Assembly (NCBI GenBank): GCA_002720095.2
Contig: PBGP02000003.1
Coordinates: 1 to 60,950, forward strand
Source of the DNA: Methanobacteriota archaeon
GTDB taxonomy: Archaea; Thermoplasmatota; Poseidoniia; Poseidoniales; Poseidoniaceae
Length of the DNA stretch: 60,950 nucleotides
Reading direction: 5' to 3'
The notes under the pieces: generated by a model
What the model saw: only the letters and a program-made list of their open reading frames with translations
Databases searched by the model: none
Told to the model about the DNA's origin: nothing
Position numbers and translations under genes: made by a program
Shown: positions 44,570-53,495 of the stretch, piece by piece
Layout of the letters: each line of letters begins with the position of its first letter
Numbering within the stretch: position 1 is the stretch's first letter

Positions 44570-45580
44570 GTGGGTTCCTCTGTCGGAATTGGCGCTCTTA
44601 TCATGGGCGTGACTTTACTTTCTGTATTTGCTATAGCAACATCGGTAATATCTAATCAAACTGAAGTTGCTCTTGATATAACAAATCCTAACGTGATTGA
44701 TAAACCAAAATTATCGTTATCAAATATTGGAAACTCTGGGACTGTTGGCGGATTAAATATTGCTTCACCTGGAATCGGTTATTACCCTGGAAATCTGGTA
44801 TTTACGGGGGATTGTAATCAACAGCCATCGGGAACTTACACCGTATCTAGTGAGAGGTGGGTAACAGATAATTTCCCTGATGAGAATACGGTTGATTATG
44901 ACGGAGAAGCAATTTCATTTTTAGAATTGGATGATGTATTCGGAGCGACTACCGAATGGTATGTTTGGTACAGTGTAGATTTGTCAGGTAATGACCCTAA
45001 CCTTGCAGGTACGGGAATAGTGGTCGAAATCAGTTCTGGGGATTCTGGTAGCGAAATTCGCGATAGTACATTAGATGCTCTTGATGGAGAACCTCTTTTG
45101 ACTGAGATAAATTTTCAATCAGGAGCTCCTGCTGATACAATAATTGCAGATTATTCTAATTCTGGTCCAGTTACAGATACGACAACAACTGGTGTGCTCT
45201 CAGTAGTAACTCAAACTCAAGGTGGGTCTATCATTGGGACTAGTTTAGACGATTCGGGAAGTGGTTGTAATTCGATACCCACGATAACGATAACTCCAAA
45301 TGCGCCTGGTGGATCAACAGGTTCTGTTATAGTGGGTAGTATGGTTTGGGATTTCACTTACGAAATTACCAATGATGGAGACGATTCAGTAAAACTAGCA
45401 GATATCTTCATTACTATTGATGGTGGACCTACGGAAGTACTTTCATCAACACCCGCTTTCACTACAGAATACCTTTTCCCTGGAGAAACAATTAGTGTTT
45501 TAGATGATGAAAATTCAGCAACTGAAGTGGGTAGAGTAGCAATATCTTCACATGGAATGAATATTGCAGTGGAGACGTAG
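44570..45580 (+). CDS. FlaF-like archaellum stator component, enlarged
   Basis: This 336-residue protein begins with GTG at 44570, three bases after the previous stop, and has a single N-terminal helix of archaellin/FlaF type (SVGIGALIMGVTLLSVFAIATSVIS) with almost no leader. A beta-sandwich outer domain follows, whose last part (FTYEITNDGDDSVKLADIFITIDGG ... PAFTTEYLFPGETISV) resembles the FlaF/FlaG immunoglobulin-like domain that binds the S-layer. FlaF proteins are usually 130-170 residues; here about 170 extra residues of Gly/Ser/Asp-rich beta sequence lie between the helix and the domain. It is followed by a FlaG-like gene. Confidence 0.75.
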   Translation: MGSSVGIGALIMGVTLLSVFAIATSVISNQTEVALDITNPNVIDKPKLSLSNIGNSGTVGGLNIASPGIGYYPGNLVFTGDCNQQPSGTYTVSSERWVTDNFPDENTVDYDGEAISFLELDDVFGATTEWYVWYSVDLSGNDPNLAGTGIVVEISSGDSGSEIRDSTLDALDGEPLLTEINFQSGAPADTIIADYSNSGPVTDTTTTGVLSVVTQTQGGSIIGTSLDDSGSGCNSIPTITITPNAPGGSTGSVIVGSMVWDFTYEITNDGDDSVKLADIFITIDGGPTEVLSSTPAFTTEYLFPGETISVLDDENSATEVGRVAISSHGMNIAVET

Positions 45581-45590
45581 GAGTGATTTC

Positions 45591-46079
45591 ATGGCAGATG
45601 GTGGTGCTTCAAACATGATACTTTTAGTTACAGCATTGCTGATTTGCGGAGCTGCCTCAGGTATTTTGATACAATCTTGGACAAACACAGCCGCTTCAAT
45701 TGGAATTAATCAAGAACAATTAGGATTAGATTCAAGAACCAAAGTAACATTTTCTGGAGACTTAGCTAAAACAACTTGCGATGCGGGGTTGAATCAAATT
45801 ACCATATACTTGCAAAATAGTGGTAGTTCAATACTTGATGAAACAGAATTTGGTGCTTTTATAGATGGACAAACTTCAACTGTTGTGGGTGACCCTACTT
45901 TTTTAAATGGTGCAACAGAATGGAGTTCTGGTGTTGTAGTGCAATATACTTTACAATCATCTTCTGCCATTGCGTGTAATGGTTCTGAAGAAAAAAGGAT
46001 TACCGCAGTAGTTGCAACTATACCATCCAATGGAGTCACAGGTTCAGATAGTGTTACAGAGGTGGTTAAACTTGGTTGA
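45591..46079 (+). CDS. FlaG-like archaellum stator component
   Basis: This 162-residue protein has an N-terminal helix with the FlaG-type start (GGASNMILLVTALLICGAASGILI) and a single beta-sandwich domain (QITIYLQNSGSSILDETEFGAFIDGQ). FlaG forms a filament-like stator with FlaF in the periplasm-like space of euryarchaea. The ATG at 45591 is used because AGGAGTGAT lies just before it. The last 8 bases overlap the start of flaH, as in other junctions of this operon. Confidence 0.78.
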   Translation: MADGGASNMILLVTALLICGAASGILIQSWTNTAASIGINQEQLGLDSRTKVTFSGDLAKTTCDAGLNQITIYLQNSGSSILDETEFGAFIDGQTSTVVGDPTFLNGATEWSSGVVVQYTLQSSSAIACNGSEEKRITAVVATIPSNGVTGSDSVTEVVKLG

Positions 46080-46767
46080 AGTACCCGAAGAAGATGGTTT
46101 TGGTTTTGAATTAGATCAAGATAGTTTGGCGGATAGTATGGGATTAAAGTTACCTTCTCGATCTTTAGGAGTAATTACAGCCGAAGTGGGGGGTGGAAAG
46201 AGTTTACTTTGTCAAAGATTAACATTTGGTTTATTAGAAAATAATGCTAAAGTTGTGTATGTGACTAATGAATTAACGACAAGAGGTTGGATTGAACAAA
46301 TGCATAGTATCGGATATTGGGTCACAGACCATATTAAGTCAGGAAAATTATTGGTAATGTCTACATTTGGATCAGTTGCAGATAGAGTCGAGGGAGTTGT
46401 TCTTGATGATTTAATTCAAAGTGATGCTCTTAAAGTTGCAGATGTCATAATTATAGATTCATTTTCTGAGTTGTCAAAAGATGTATCAGCTAGTTTAATC
46501 TTATCTAAATTAAGAAGATTTTGCTCAAAGGGGCATACAGTAATTTTAACTTGTGATCCAGAGCAAATGGATAAAAACTTCATACAACAATTAAGGGCAA
46601 CTTCTGAAGTTGCATTAGATTTGGAGACAGCAATAATTGGTGGTGCAATGTCTCGAACAATAGTTGTTACAAGATATTTACGTGCCGCAGGACCTTTACA
46701 ATCTACAATTGGTTGGCGTGTTGAACCAGGAATGGGCTTTATCGTAGATATTACTGCAGTAAGTTGA
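46072..46767 (+). CDS. flaH: Archaellum motor regulatory ATPase FlaH (ArlH)
   Basis: FlaH is a RecA/KaiC-like ATP-binding protein that sits on the FlaI hexamer at the base of the archaellum. The 231-residue protein has a P-loop AEVGGGKSLLCQRL, in which the usual first Gly of GxxxxGKS is Ala, and a Walker B strand VADVIIIDSFSEL. The C-terminal RTIVVTRYLRAAGPLQSTIGWRVEPGMGF is typical of FlaH. I choose the TTG at 46072: a GAGGTGG ribosome binding site lies at 46059-46066, and the start overlaps the flaG stop by 8 bases. Confidence 0.92.
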   Translation: MVEVPEEDGFGFELDQDSLADSMGLKLPSRSLGVITAEVGGGKSLLCQRLTFGLLENNAKVVYVTNELTTRGWIEQMHSIGYWVTDHIKSGKLLVMSTFGSVADRVEGVVLDDLIQSDALKVADVIIIDSFSELSKDVSASLILSKLRRFCSKGHTVILTCDPEQMDKNFIQQLRATSEVALDLETAIIGGAMSRTIVVTRYLRAAGPLQSTIGWRVEPGMGFIVDITAVS

Positions 46768-46776
46768 GGTATTAAT

Positions 46777-48489
46777 ATGAGTGACACATTTCCTGAAATC
46801 GCACCTGGTGATATTGATGGTTTACTTGCAACATACCCTCATGTAAGGAAATGGGTGATGGATTTTGAAGCAAAATTTGGGTCCAGGCCTCAATATTATG
46901 GACCATTAGATAGAGGAGCGAAAAGTATCAAACCATTAAATTTAATTTATGTTACAAAACCACCTATTTTTGTTCATATGTATAGACCTGCAGATGATGA
47001 AGAGGGAGCTGGTCGAACGTTGTGGTTTGGTTTAGAGCCACAATTAAATGAAGAAGAAGAGTTAATCAGAAGATCTTTGATTGAGATTCTATTACAAGAA
47101 GCTCCAGCAGCACCATCTTTTACAACAGACTTGGAATTTGAGTCAATACTTTCAGGAATGATAGATAGATATACAGTTCTTCCTACAGAATCTAGCGCTA
47201 TTAATAGAACCGGTAAACTATGGCAAATATTAGGAATGGAAGACAAAAGAATTACGGTTACTCCAGAACAAAGAGAACGTTTAAGATATGTCATAATTAG
47301 AGATTTAATACGTAACGGGCCTCTTGAACCACTTTTATCCGATGAAATGTTGGAAGATATTCACAGTGTTGGTCTGAAACATGTAAATATGGATCACAAA
47401 GTTTTCGGAATGGTTTCTTCAAATATTAGGTTCCGTGAAAGAGAGTCATTAGGTCAATTTTTGAGAGCTATGAGTGAGCGTATTGGAAGACCAGTCAGTG
47501 ATAATAAACCAATTATTGATGGATCACTACTTGATGGTAGTCGTATTAATATAATTTACAGCGATGATGTTTCAATGCTTGGTCCATCATTCACAATTAG
47601 AAAGTTTGCCGAAGAAACAATTTCAATTACTCAATTAATACAATGGGGAACTCTGTCTTCTCAATTAGCAGCATATATTTGGGTTGGATTAGAATATGGA
47701 ATGTCTATGCTTGTATCTGGAGAAACAGCATCAGGTAAAACAACCACTTTAAACGCAATTTTACCATTTATTGATCACAATGTTAAAATTTATTCCGCAG
47801 AAGATACCGCTGAGGTTAAGGTCAGACATAAGTTATGGCAGAGATTGGTTACCAGAGAATCGAAAAACGAAGATGCTAAAGTAGATATGTTTGATTTGCT
47901 AAAGGCTGCATTACGTTCTAGACCACGTTATATCATCATTGGAGAAATTAGAGGGGTTGAAGGGGCTACAGCTTTTCAAGCAATGCAGACTGGTCACCCA
48001 GTAATTGCAACCTTCCACGCATCTAGTATTGTAAAAATGATACAAAGGTTTACTGGAGATCCAATTAACGTTCCGATGCGATTCTTCGACAATTTGAATT
48101 TTGCAATTTTTCAGGAAGTTGTTGAATCACCAACTGGTGGTGTAGTGAGAAGAATTACGGGTGTAGACGAGGTTATTGGATATAACAAGCATAGTGACGG
48201 AGTTTTAACAAGAGGTATGTTTGAATGGAATCCAGTAAAAGATGTACATTATTTTAGAGGTATGTTCCAATCTCATCTGATGGAGAATAAGATAGCTCCT
48301 CAAATGGGATTTTCAAATAAGAGAGATGTGTATGATGAAATGCAAAGAAGGGCAGACGCATTACAAAAAATGGTTGATAGAGACTTAACTCATTATAATG
48401 ATGTATTTGATTTACTAGGAATATACTATAATGCAGGATGGGATGAATTTCTTTCGTCAATTGAAACATGGGTTGGAATTAATCATTGA
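46777..48489 (+). CDS. flaI: Archaellum motor ATPase FlaI (ArlI)
   Basis: FlaI is the secretion-type hexameric ATPase that powers archaellum assembly and rotation. The 570-residue protein has the N-terminal domain of the archaeal type IV pilus ATPases and a C-terminal RecA core with P-loop VSGETASGKTTTLNAILPF. The Asp box region is FDLLKAALRSRPRYIIIGEIRG, the Walker B equivalent with IIIGEIRG, and the His box is GHPVIATFHASS. The gene starts ten bases after flaH and is separated by 11 bases from flaJ. Confidence 0.95.
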   Translation: MSDTFPEIAPGDIDGLLATYPHVRKWVMDFEAKFGSRPQYYGPLDRGAKSIKPLNLIYVTKPPIFVHMYRPADDEEGAGRTLWFGLEPQLNEEEELIRRSLIEILLQEAPAAPSFTTDLEFESILSGMIDRYTVLPTESSAINRTGKLWQILGMEDKRITVTPEQRERLRYVIIRDLIRNGPLEPLLSDEMLEDIHSVGLKHVNMDHKVFGMVSSNIRFRERESLGQFLRAMSERIGRPVSDNKPIIDGSLLDGSRINIIYSDDVSMLGPSFTIRKFAEETISITQLIQWGTLSSQLAAYIWVGLEYGMSMLVSGETASGKTTTLNAILPFIDHNVKIYSAEDTAEVKVRHKLWQRLVTRESKNEDAKVDMFDLLKAALRSRPRYIIIGEIRGVEGATAFQAMQTGHPVIATFHASSIVKMIQRFTGDPINVPMRFFDNLNFAIFQEVVESPTGGVVRRITGVDEVIGYNKHSDGVLTRGMFEWNPVKDVHYFRGMFQSHLMENKIAPQMGFSNKRDVYDEMQRRADALQKMVDRDLTHYNDVFDLLGIYYNAGWDEFLSSIETWVGINH

Positions 48490-48500
48490 GGGTGTAAAAT

Positions 48501-50288
48501 ATGGAACGATTGCCAGACTGGCAGATTGCCTTAAGGCGTCTTGATATGGAACCGAGTAGATATTTACTGTTTTTTGTAGGTTCTGCAGCTATAATGGGTT
48601 TTTTTACAGGTTTATCCTTGATGATTATTGGATTATTTTCAGGAATTTTTGGATTAATTGTCATAATAACCTTTACGTTTCTTTCTTCGGGTGCAGCAAT
48701 TATTTATCCATTGTTAGAAGTTAGAAAATCAGCAAATAAGATCGAAAAAGAAATGCATATGTTCGTTACAAGGATGGGAATTCTTTCTTTGGGAGAGGTT
48801 GGGGCACGTTCAATGTTCGATATTCTCAGACAAATGGGTGATTATGGAGAGCTTGCTCAAGAAGTTAAGAGAATAGAAATCCTAGTAGATAAATGGCACA
48901 CTGCACTTCCAGAGGCATCTAGAATAGTGGGTCAACAGAGCCCATCACCACTGTTTGCTGATTTTTTAGATAGGATGGCATTTAGCATTGAAGCAGGTCA
49001 GCCAATTGATATTTTTATGAGAGCAGAACAAGAAACCATTGCTGAGGAGTATAATACTCTTTATGATATGAGGCTAGAAAGTGTAGATTCATTAAGAGAT
49101 ATTTTTGTTAGTCTTTCAACTGCAGGTTTATTTGCATTGGTAGTAGCAGGAATACATTTAGTGTTATTTCAAACTGGAAACGTAGACGATGAAGCGATAT
49201 TAATTCTTTCAAGAATTAGATTTTTACTGATTTCAGGTCTATTATTTGTTGTGATTCAGGCTGGTTGTATGTTTGGATTTAGAGCAATAATTCCTGATGA
49301 TCCAGTATTCTCTAGGGACGATTTTGAAACACCGTTTAGATTACTGTTTAATCGATCATGGATTTATTCATCGCTGGCTATGATTGCAATTTCCATTCCT
49401 TCTTTGTTATTTTTAGTTATTTTTTGGTCTGATATTAGTGCAGAATGGGATAAGTATGCTTTATTAGTTTTAGCAGTACCACTCTCTCCCTTGCTATTCC
49501 CTGGAATAATAGAACAGAGAGAAGAAACATTAGTTAACAAAAGAGATCAAATGTATCCCGGATTTATTCGTGCATTAGGTGGTACTGCACAAGCACGTTC
49601 TGCCGAACCATCTGCTACTATCAGAGCATTGAGAGGGATTGATTTCGGAAGATTAGATGAATCAATAAGTAGATTGGAATCAAGATTATCTACAAGGATT
49701 AATTCTGAAAGAGCATGGGATTACTTTTCTGCAGAAACAAATTCAGCTGTAATCTCAAGATTTAATAGAATATATATTGAAGGAGCACAGAGTAGTGGTG
49801 AACCTGCAGCTACAGCAGACATGGTAAGTAAATCAGCTACCAACATGTTGTCATTAAGAAGAAGGAGAGGATTGTCAGCATCAACAATGTGGGGTACTTC
49901 ACTAGGGTTATTAATTGCAACAATTACTAGTTTGAATATTACAATCTATATTGTTCGTGGATTAGGTGAGAGTATATCAGGTGTAGCCTCAGGAATGACT
50001 GATGTTGATTTATCAAGCGTAACTGATGGTGCTGCAGGTTTTGGTTTACCTGCATTGGAGGATAATGCAGCGATTGAACAAAATATATACCTATTTAAGG
50101 TAATAATTTCGATATTAATAATATTACAGATAATAATCTTATCTGCAATAGGAAACAGATTAAGAGGCGGCGGTTGGAGTACAACATTAGGTCAAGGAGT
50201 CCAAATGTTATGGTTGTCGGCAATTGTAAGTTTTCTAACCTCATTAATGTTAGATTGGAGTTCTGGACTGTTTGGAATTGGAGGTTAG
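48501..50288 (+). CDS. flaJ: Archaellum membrane platform protein FlaJ (ArlJ)
   Basis: FlaJ is the polytopic membrane platform on which FlaI acts. The 595-residue protein has the TadC/GspF arrangement: N-terminal helices, a cytoplasmic loop (MFDILRQMGDYGELAQEVKRIE ... RMAFSIEAGQPIDIFM), a middle set of helices, a second cytoplasmic repeat (ALGGTAQARSAEPSATIRALRG) and C-terminal helices. It closes the operon. The 3' end overlaps the convergent nth gene by 39 bases. Confidence 0.93.
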   Translation: MERLPDWQIALRRLDMEPSRYLLFFVGSAAIMGFFTGLSLMIIGLFSGIFGLIVIITFTFLSSGAAIIYPLLEVRKSANKIEKEMHMFVTRMGILSLGEVGARSMFDILRQMGDYGELAQEVKRIEILVDKWHTALPEASRIVGQQSPSPLFADFLDRMAFSIEAGQPIDIFMRAEQETIAEEYNTLYDMRLESVDSLRDIFVSLSTAGLFALVVAGIHLVLFQTGNVDDEAILILSRIRFLLISGLLFVVIQAGCMFGFRAIIPDDPVFSRDDFETPFRLLFNRSWIYSSLAMIAISIPSLLFLVIFWSDISAEWDKYALLVLAVPLSPLLFPGIIEQREETLVNKRDQMYPGFIRALGGTAQARSAEPSATIRALRGIDFGRLDESISRLESRLSTRINSERAWDYFSAETNSAVISRFNRIYIEGAQSSGEPAATADMVSKSATNMLSLRRRRGLSASTMWGTSLGLLIATITSLNITIYIVRGLGESISGVASGMTDVDLSSVTDGAAGFGLPALEDNAAIEQNIYLFKVIISILIILQIIILSAIGNRLRGGGWSTTLGQGVQMLWLSAIVSFLTSLMLDWSSGLFGIGG

Positions 50289-50933
50289 TCTAGATTCTTC
50301 TTTAATCCTTTTTTTGGATGCAGACCAGGAACAAATTGGACAATTTGATAAGTCGTGAAACCTTGCGGGACAATATTCTCTACCAAAAAATATTATTTGT
50401 AAATGAAGTTTATTCCACAGGTTTTTAGGGAATTTCTTTTTTAAATCCTTTTCTGTTTTAGCTACTGAAGATCCATTTGACAATCCCCATCTAGAAGCTA
50501 ATCTATGAATATGTGTGTCTACAGGAAATGCGGGAATTCCGAATGATTGAGCCATAACTACGCTCGCAGTTTTATGTCCCACACCAGGTAGAGATTCTAA
50601 ATCTTCAAAAGTATTAGGAACTTTCCCTTCAAATTCTTCAACTAATATTTCTGAAAGCCTTTTGATATTTTTAGCTTTAGTAGGAGCTAATCCAACTTCT
50701 CTAATTGTATGCTGAATTATTTCCTGTCCTAATTTTGCCATTTTCTCTGGTGTAGGGCCTAATTTGAATAGATTCGGAGTAACTTCATTTACTTTCTTAT
50801 CAGTAGTTTGAGCACTCATTAAAACCGCGATAAGTAATTGGAAATCTGAATTGTGATCTAAAGGAATAGGAGTTTTTGGGTATAAATCCTCAAGAATTTG
50901 AACGATTCTTTCTGTTTTTTCTTTAATTTTCAT
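50250..50933 (-). CDS. nth: Endonuclease III-type DNA glycosylase/AP lyase, without a complete iron-sulfur site
   Basis: Nth removes oxidised pyrimidines from DNA and cleaves at the abasic site. The 227-residue protein has the helix-hairpin-helix LPGVGHKTASVV with the catalytic Lys, and FPVDTHIHRLASRWG with the catalytic Asp. The C-terminal Cys pattern is C-x9-C-x2-C with no fourth Cys, so the usual 4Fe-4S cluster (C-x6-C-x2-C-x5-C) is probably absent, as in some known cluster-free branches. The ATG at 50933 follows AGGAG in the same frame as an earlier ATG at 50945 and is preferred. It is the last gene of the polX/small membrane protein/nth operon. Confidence 0.92.
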   Translation of the reverse strand: MKIKEKTERIVQILEDLYPKTPIPLDHNSDFQLLIAVLMSAQTTDKKVNEVTPNLFKLGPTPEKMAKLGQEIIQHTIREVGLAPTKAKNIKRLSEILVEEFEGKVPNTFEDLESLPGVGHKTASVVMAQSFGIPAFPVDTHIHRLASRWGLSNGSSVAKTEKDLKKKFPKNLWNKLHLQIIFFGREYCPARFHDLSNCPICSWSASKKRIKEESRLTSNSKQSRTPI

Positions 50934-50941
50934 ATAACTCC

Positions 50942-51136
50942 TCATTCAATTTTACTACCTAGTCTAAGTCCATATATCATAGCAATCAAAGGTATGACGT
51001 AACAGGGAAAAGACATCCAATTCTCCCACTCTGGTTCTTTAGTTTCGCCCCCTAAGATTACGTAGACAATGATTCCGACAAATATGCCTAGTACTAGTCC
51101 TATTAATCCAACTGTAGTAGTTTTCAACAGTCCCAT
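50942..51136 (-). CDS. Small two-helix membrane protein
   Basis: This 64-residue protein has two predicted transmembrane helices (TTTVGLIGLVLGIFVGIIVYVIL and FPCYVIPLIAMIYGLRLG) joined by an acidic loop (GGETKEPEWENW). It lies between polX and nth on the same strand: its ATG is one base beyond the polX stop, with GGGGAT in the polX 3' end as ribosome binding site, and its stop precedes nth by 8 bases. The position supports it as a real gene; its function is unknown. Confidence 0.65.
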   Translation of the reverse strand: MGLLKTTTVGLIGLVLGIFVGIIVYVILGGETKEPEWENWMSFPCYVIPLIAMIYGLRLGSKIE

Positions 51137-51137
51137 G

Positions 51138-53087
51138 TTATCCCCTTTTACTGAACAATTCCATAACTTCTATACTATCCTTTGTATTGATAATGTCCGA
51201 TTTTTCTAACCAACCTTTCCTAGCTATATATGTCCCAAATTTAACATCCTTTAATCCACTAATGTCATGTGCGTCAGGATTTATCGAAATTGGAACACCG
51301 CACATTTTTGCAAATTTACATAATCTCCAATCTAAATCTAAACGATATGGGGATGCATTAATTTCAATAGCCTTAAAAATTCCTTCTTGGTTTAATTCTC
51401 CCATTCGTCTGATAATTGCGTGCATATCTACTTCATAACCCTCTCTACCTTGAATTATTCTTCCAGTTGGATGACCTAGCATGGTCGTGTATTTATTTTC
51501 AATAGCGTTAAAAAGGTCCTCAGTATTTTCAGCCTCATCTCGGTTTTTCCATTTTCTAATTGCATGAACGGAAGCTACAACATAATCCAAAGTTTCTAAA
51601 ATTTCATTCTTGTAGTCTAATTTTCCATTTTCTAAAATATCTGATTCTACACCATGAAAAACTCTGAAATTTGTATTACTCTGTTTCCATTCAGAATTAT
51701 ATTTCTTGATAATATCTCCTTGAGCAATCAATTCTTGAGGACTCAACCCATTAGCAATTTTTAATGATTGTGAATGATCTGAGATACCTAAATATTTCCA
51801 ATTTAATTTTCGTGCAGCATCCGACATCTGTTCTAGTGTAGCCTCACCATCCGAAAGTGTAGTATGGTTATGAAAAGCTCCTAATAATGAATTAGATGTC
51901 ACCAATTCAGGGAGATTATTTTTTTCTCCTTCTTCAATTTCTCCTAAATCTTCACGCAATTCTGGTACGATATAAGGTAAGTCTAACATTTTATAGATGT
52001 CCTTTTCGGATTTGGCTTCGAGTGAGTATTTAGCAGCTTCAATTCCTACTTTGTTTTCAATTTTATCTAATGGAATTAAACCGAACTCATTTAATTTTAA
52101 CCCTCTGTCCAATGCTCTTTGTCTCATTCTAATATTATGCTCCTTGGATCCTGTAAAATAAGCCAGAGTAAATGGAAACATGTTTAATGAAACCAATCTT
52201 ATTTGTGCATCAATTGTTCCCGAAGCTTCCATTTTTTCATATTCGTCACCACCTATTGCTTCTAACACTCCGTCGTCAATATTTCCTAAATTAAACTTAT
52301 TTTCAAAGATACTTGTATCAAGAATAACACTAATTTTTGAACCCCCTGCTCCTTTGACGTCTGCAATTCCAGGAAGCGAGAGTATGGAATTAGAAATTGT
52401 TTCATGAAATTTTATTTCGGCGCCTACAACTAAATCTAAGTCACCAATGGATTCTTTCCTTCTTCTAGCAGATCCAGCTAACTCAATTTTTTCGACATGG
52501 TCAATATTACCTATCAAATTCTTTAATGCATTTCCATATAACAATCCGATATCTAATCTTCTTCTAGCATTAAAACGTTTTAACAATTGTATGCCATCAA
52601 TTATTTTTTGTTGAGATTTCTTCCCAAACCCATCTAATTCTTCAATTTCATGTTTTTCACATGAAATTTGTAATTCAGCAATGTTACTAATTCCAAGTTT
52701 TTCATTTAGCAATTTAATTCTTTTTGGTCCTAAATTAGGAATCCCTAACATTTCTATTAAACCGTTGGGCGTGCTTTCAAATAATTCAATCCAGTCTTCT
52801 ACCCATTCACCATCTAATACGGCGCGTCTTATTGAGCTTCCAAGCCCTTTACCTATTCCTTTTAGTTCAGTTAATTTCCCTGTATTTATTATATCTCCTA
52901 AATCATCATTTAAGTTTGAAATAGTTCTACTTCCATTGAAGTATGATCTAGTTCTGAAAGGATTTGCACCATTTAACTCGAGTAAAACACCAACTTGGTG
53001 AAGAACTTTAGAAATTTGATTACGACTAAAATATGGTGAGCCTTTAGCCCTAGCCTTAGGTAATTTCCATGGTGTCCCACTGCCCAT
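51138..53087 (-). CDS. polX: Family X DNA polymerase with PHP domain
   Basis: This 649-residue protein has the arrangement of archaeal/bacterial PolX, a DNA repair polymerase. An N-terminal 8-kDa region with LKGIGKGLGSSIRRA and two helix-hairpin-helix motifs (LGIPNLGPKRI and LDGFGKKSQQKI) leads into the nucleotidyltransferase palm with GSARRRKESIGDLDLVV, whose two Asp bind metal. The third Asp is in GTIDAQIRLV and TGSKEHNIRMR follows. The C-terminal PHP domain carries FHNHTTLSDGEATLEQM, GISDHSQSL, and later His and Asp metal ligands (NPDAHDISG), giving 3'-5' exonuclease or AP-site activity. It is first in an operon with nth, suggesting base excision repair. Confidence 0.93.
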   Translation of the reverse strand: MGSGTPWKLPKARAKGSPYFSRNQISKVLHQVGVLLELNGANPFRTRSYFNGSRTISNLNDDLGDIINTGKLTELKGIGKGLGSSIRRAVLDGEWVEDWIELFESTPNGLIEMLGIPNLGPKRIKLLNEKLGISNIAELQISCEKHEIEELDGFGKKSQQKIIDGIQLLKRFNARRRLDIGLLYGNALKNLIGNIDHVEKIELAGSARRRKESIGDLDLVVGAEIKFHETISNSILSLPGIADVKGAGGSKISVILDTSIFENKFNLGNIDDGVLEAIGGDEYEKMEASGTIDAQIRLVSLNMFPFTLAYFTGSKEHNIRMRQRALDRGLKLNEFGLIPLDKIENKVGIEAAKYSLEAKSEKDIYKMLDLPYIVPELREDLGEIEEGEKNNLPELVTSNSLLGAFHNHTTLSDGEATLEQMSDAARKLNWKYLGISDHSQSLKIANGLSPQELIAQGDIIKKYNSEWKQSNTNFRVFHGVESDILENGKLDYKNEILETLDYVVASVHAIRKWKNRDEAENTEDLFNAIENKYTTMLGHPTGRIIQGREGYEVDMHAIIRRMGELNQEGIFKAIEINASPYRLDLDWRLCKFAKMCGVPISINPDAHDISGLKDVKFGTYIARKGWLEKSDIINTKDSIEVMELFSKRG

Positions 53088-53168
53088 GTTCTTACAAATC
53101 TACTCATCACTTCATTGTGGCGGTTATCTGACCAATTGTTTTGAATAATATGTGATATAGGCAACAGC

Positions 53169-53489
53169 ATGAACCTTGAATTAATTGAAGGTGTAACAAA
53201 TATTTTTTGTGGTATCGCAATTTTTGGTTTTACTGTTATAGCTACTGTTTCGAGAAGTCCGAAATTAGAAATTATTTTACAACAAATCATTTCATTTTCT
53301 TGTATAATGGCTTCATTTCTTTTATTTTTACTTGGGGTTAACGGTGGTAAAATCTGGTCATCTGAAAAATTAATACCTCCCCTTATTGCATTAAACATAA
53401 TAATTACCATTGCAGCAAGAATGAATCTGAGAGGTAAACAAGTTTCACAAGGTATGAATCCTCATAAAATTAGAAACATGAATAAATAA
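53169..53489 (+). CDS. Small membrane protein of unknown function
   Basis: This 106-residue protein has three predicted transmembrane helices (VTNIFCGIAIFGFTVIATV, LQQIISFSCIMASFLLFLLGV and LIPPLIALNIIITIAARM) and a basic C-terminal tail. It stands alone and divergent from polX over 81 bases. The helical pattern and open frame support it; no family is recognised. Confidence 0.5.
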   Translation: MNLELIEGVTNIFCGIAIFGFTVIATVSRSPKLEIILQQIISFSCIMASFLLFLLGVNGGKIWSSEKLIPPLIALNIIITIAARMNLRGKQVSQGMNPHKIRNMNK

Positions 53490-53495
53490 CAGGTA

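Noticed and set aside
52973-53410. 145-codon minus-strand open frame
   Set aside because: It overlaps the start of polX and the small membrane gene on the opposite strand and has no coherent protein character.
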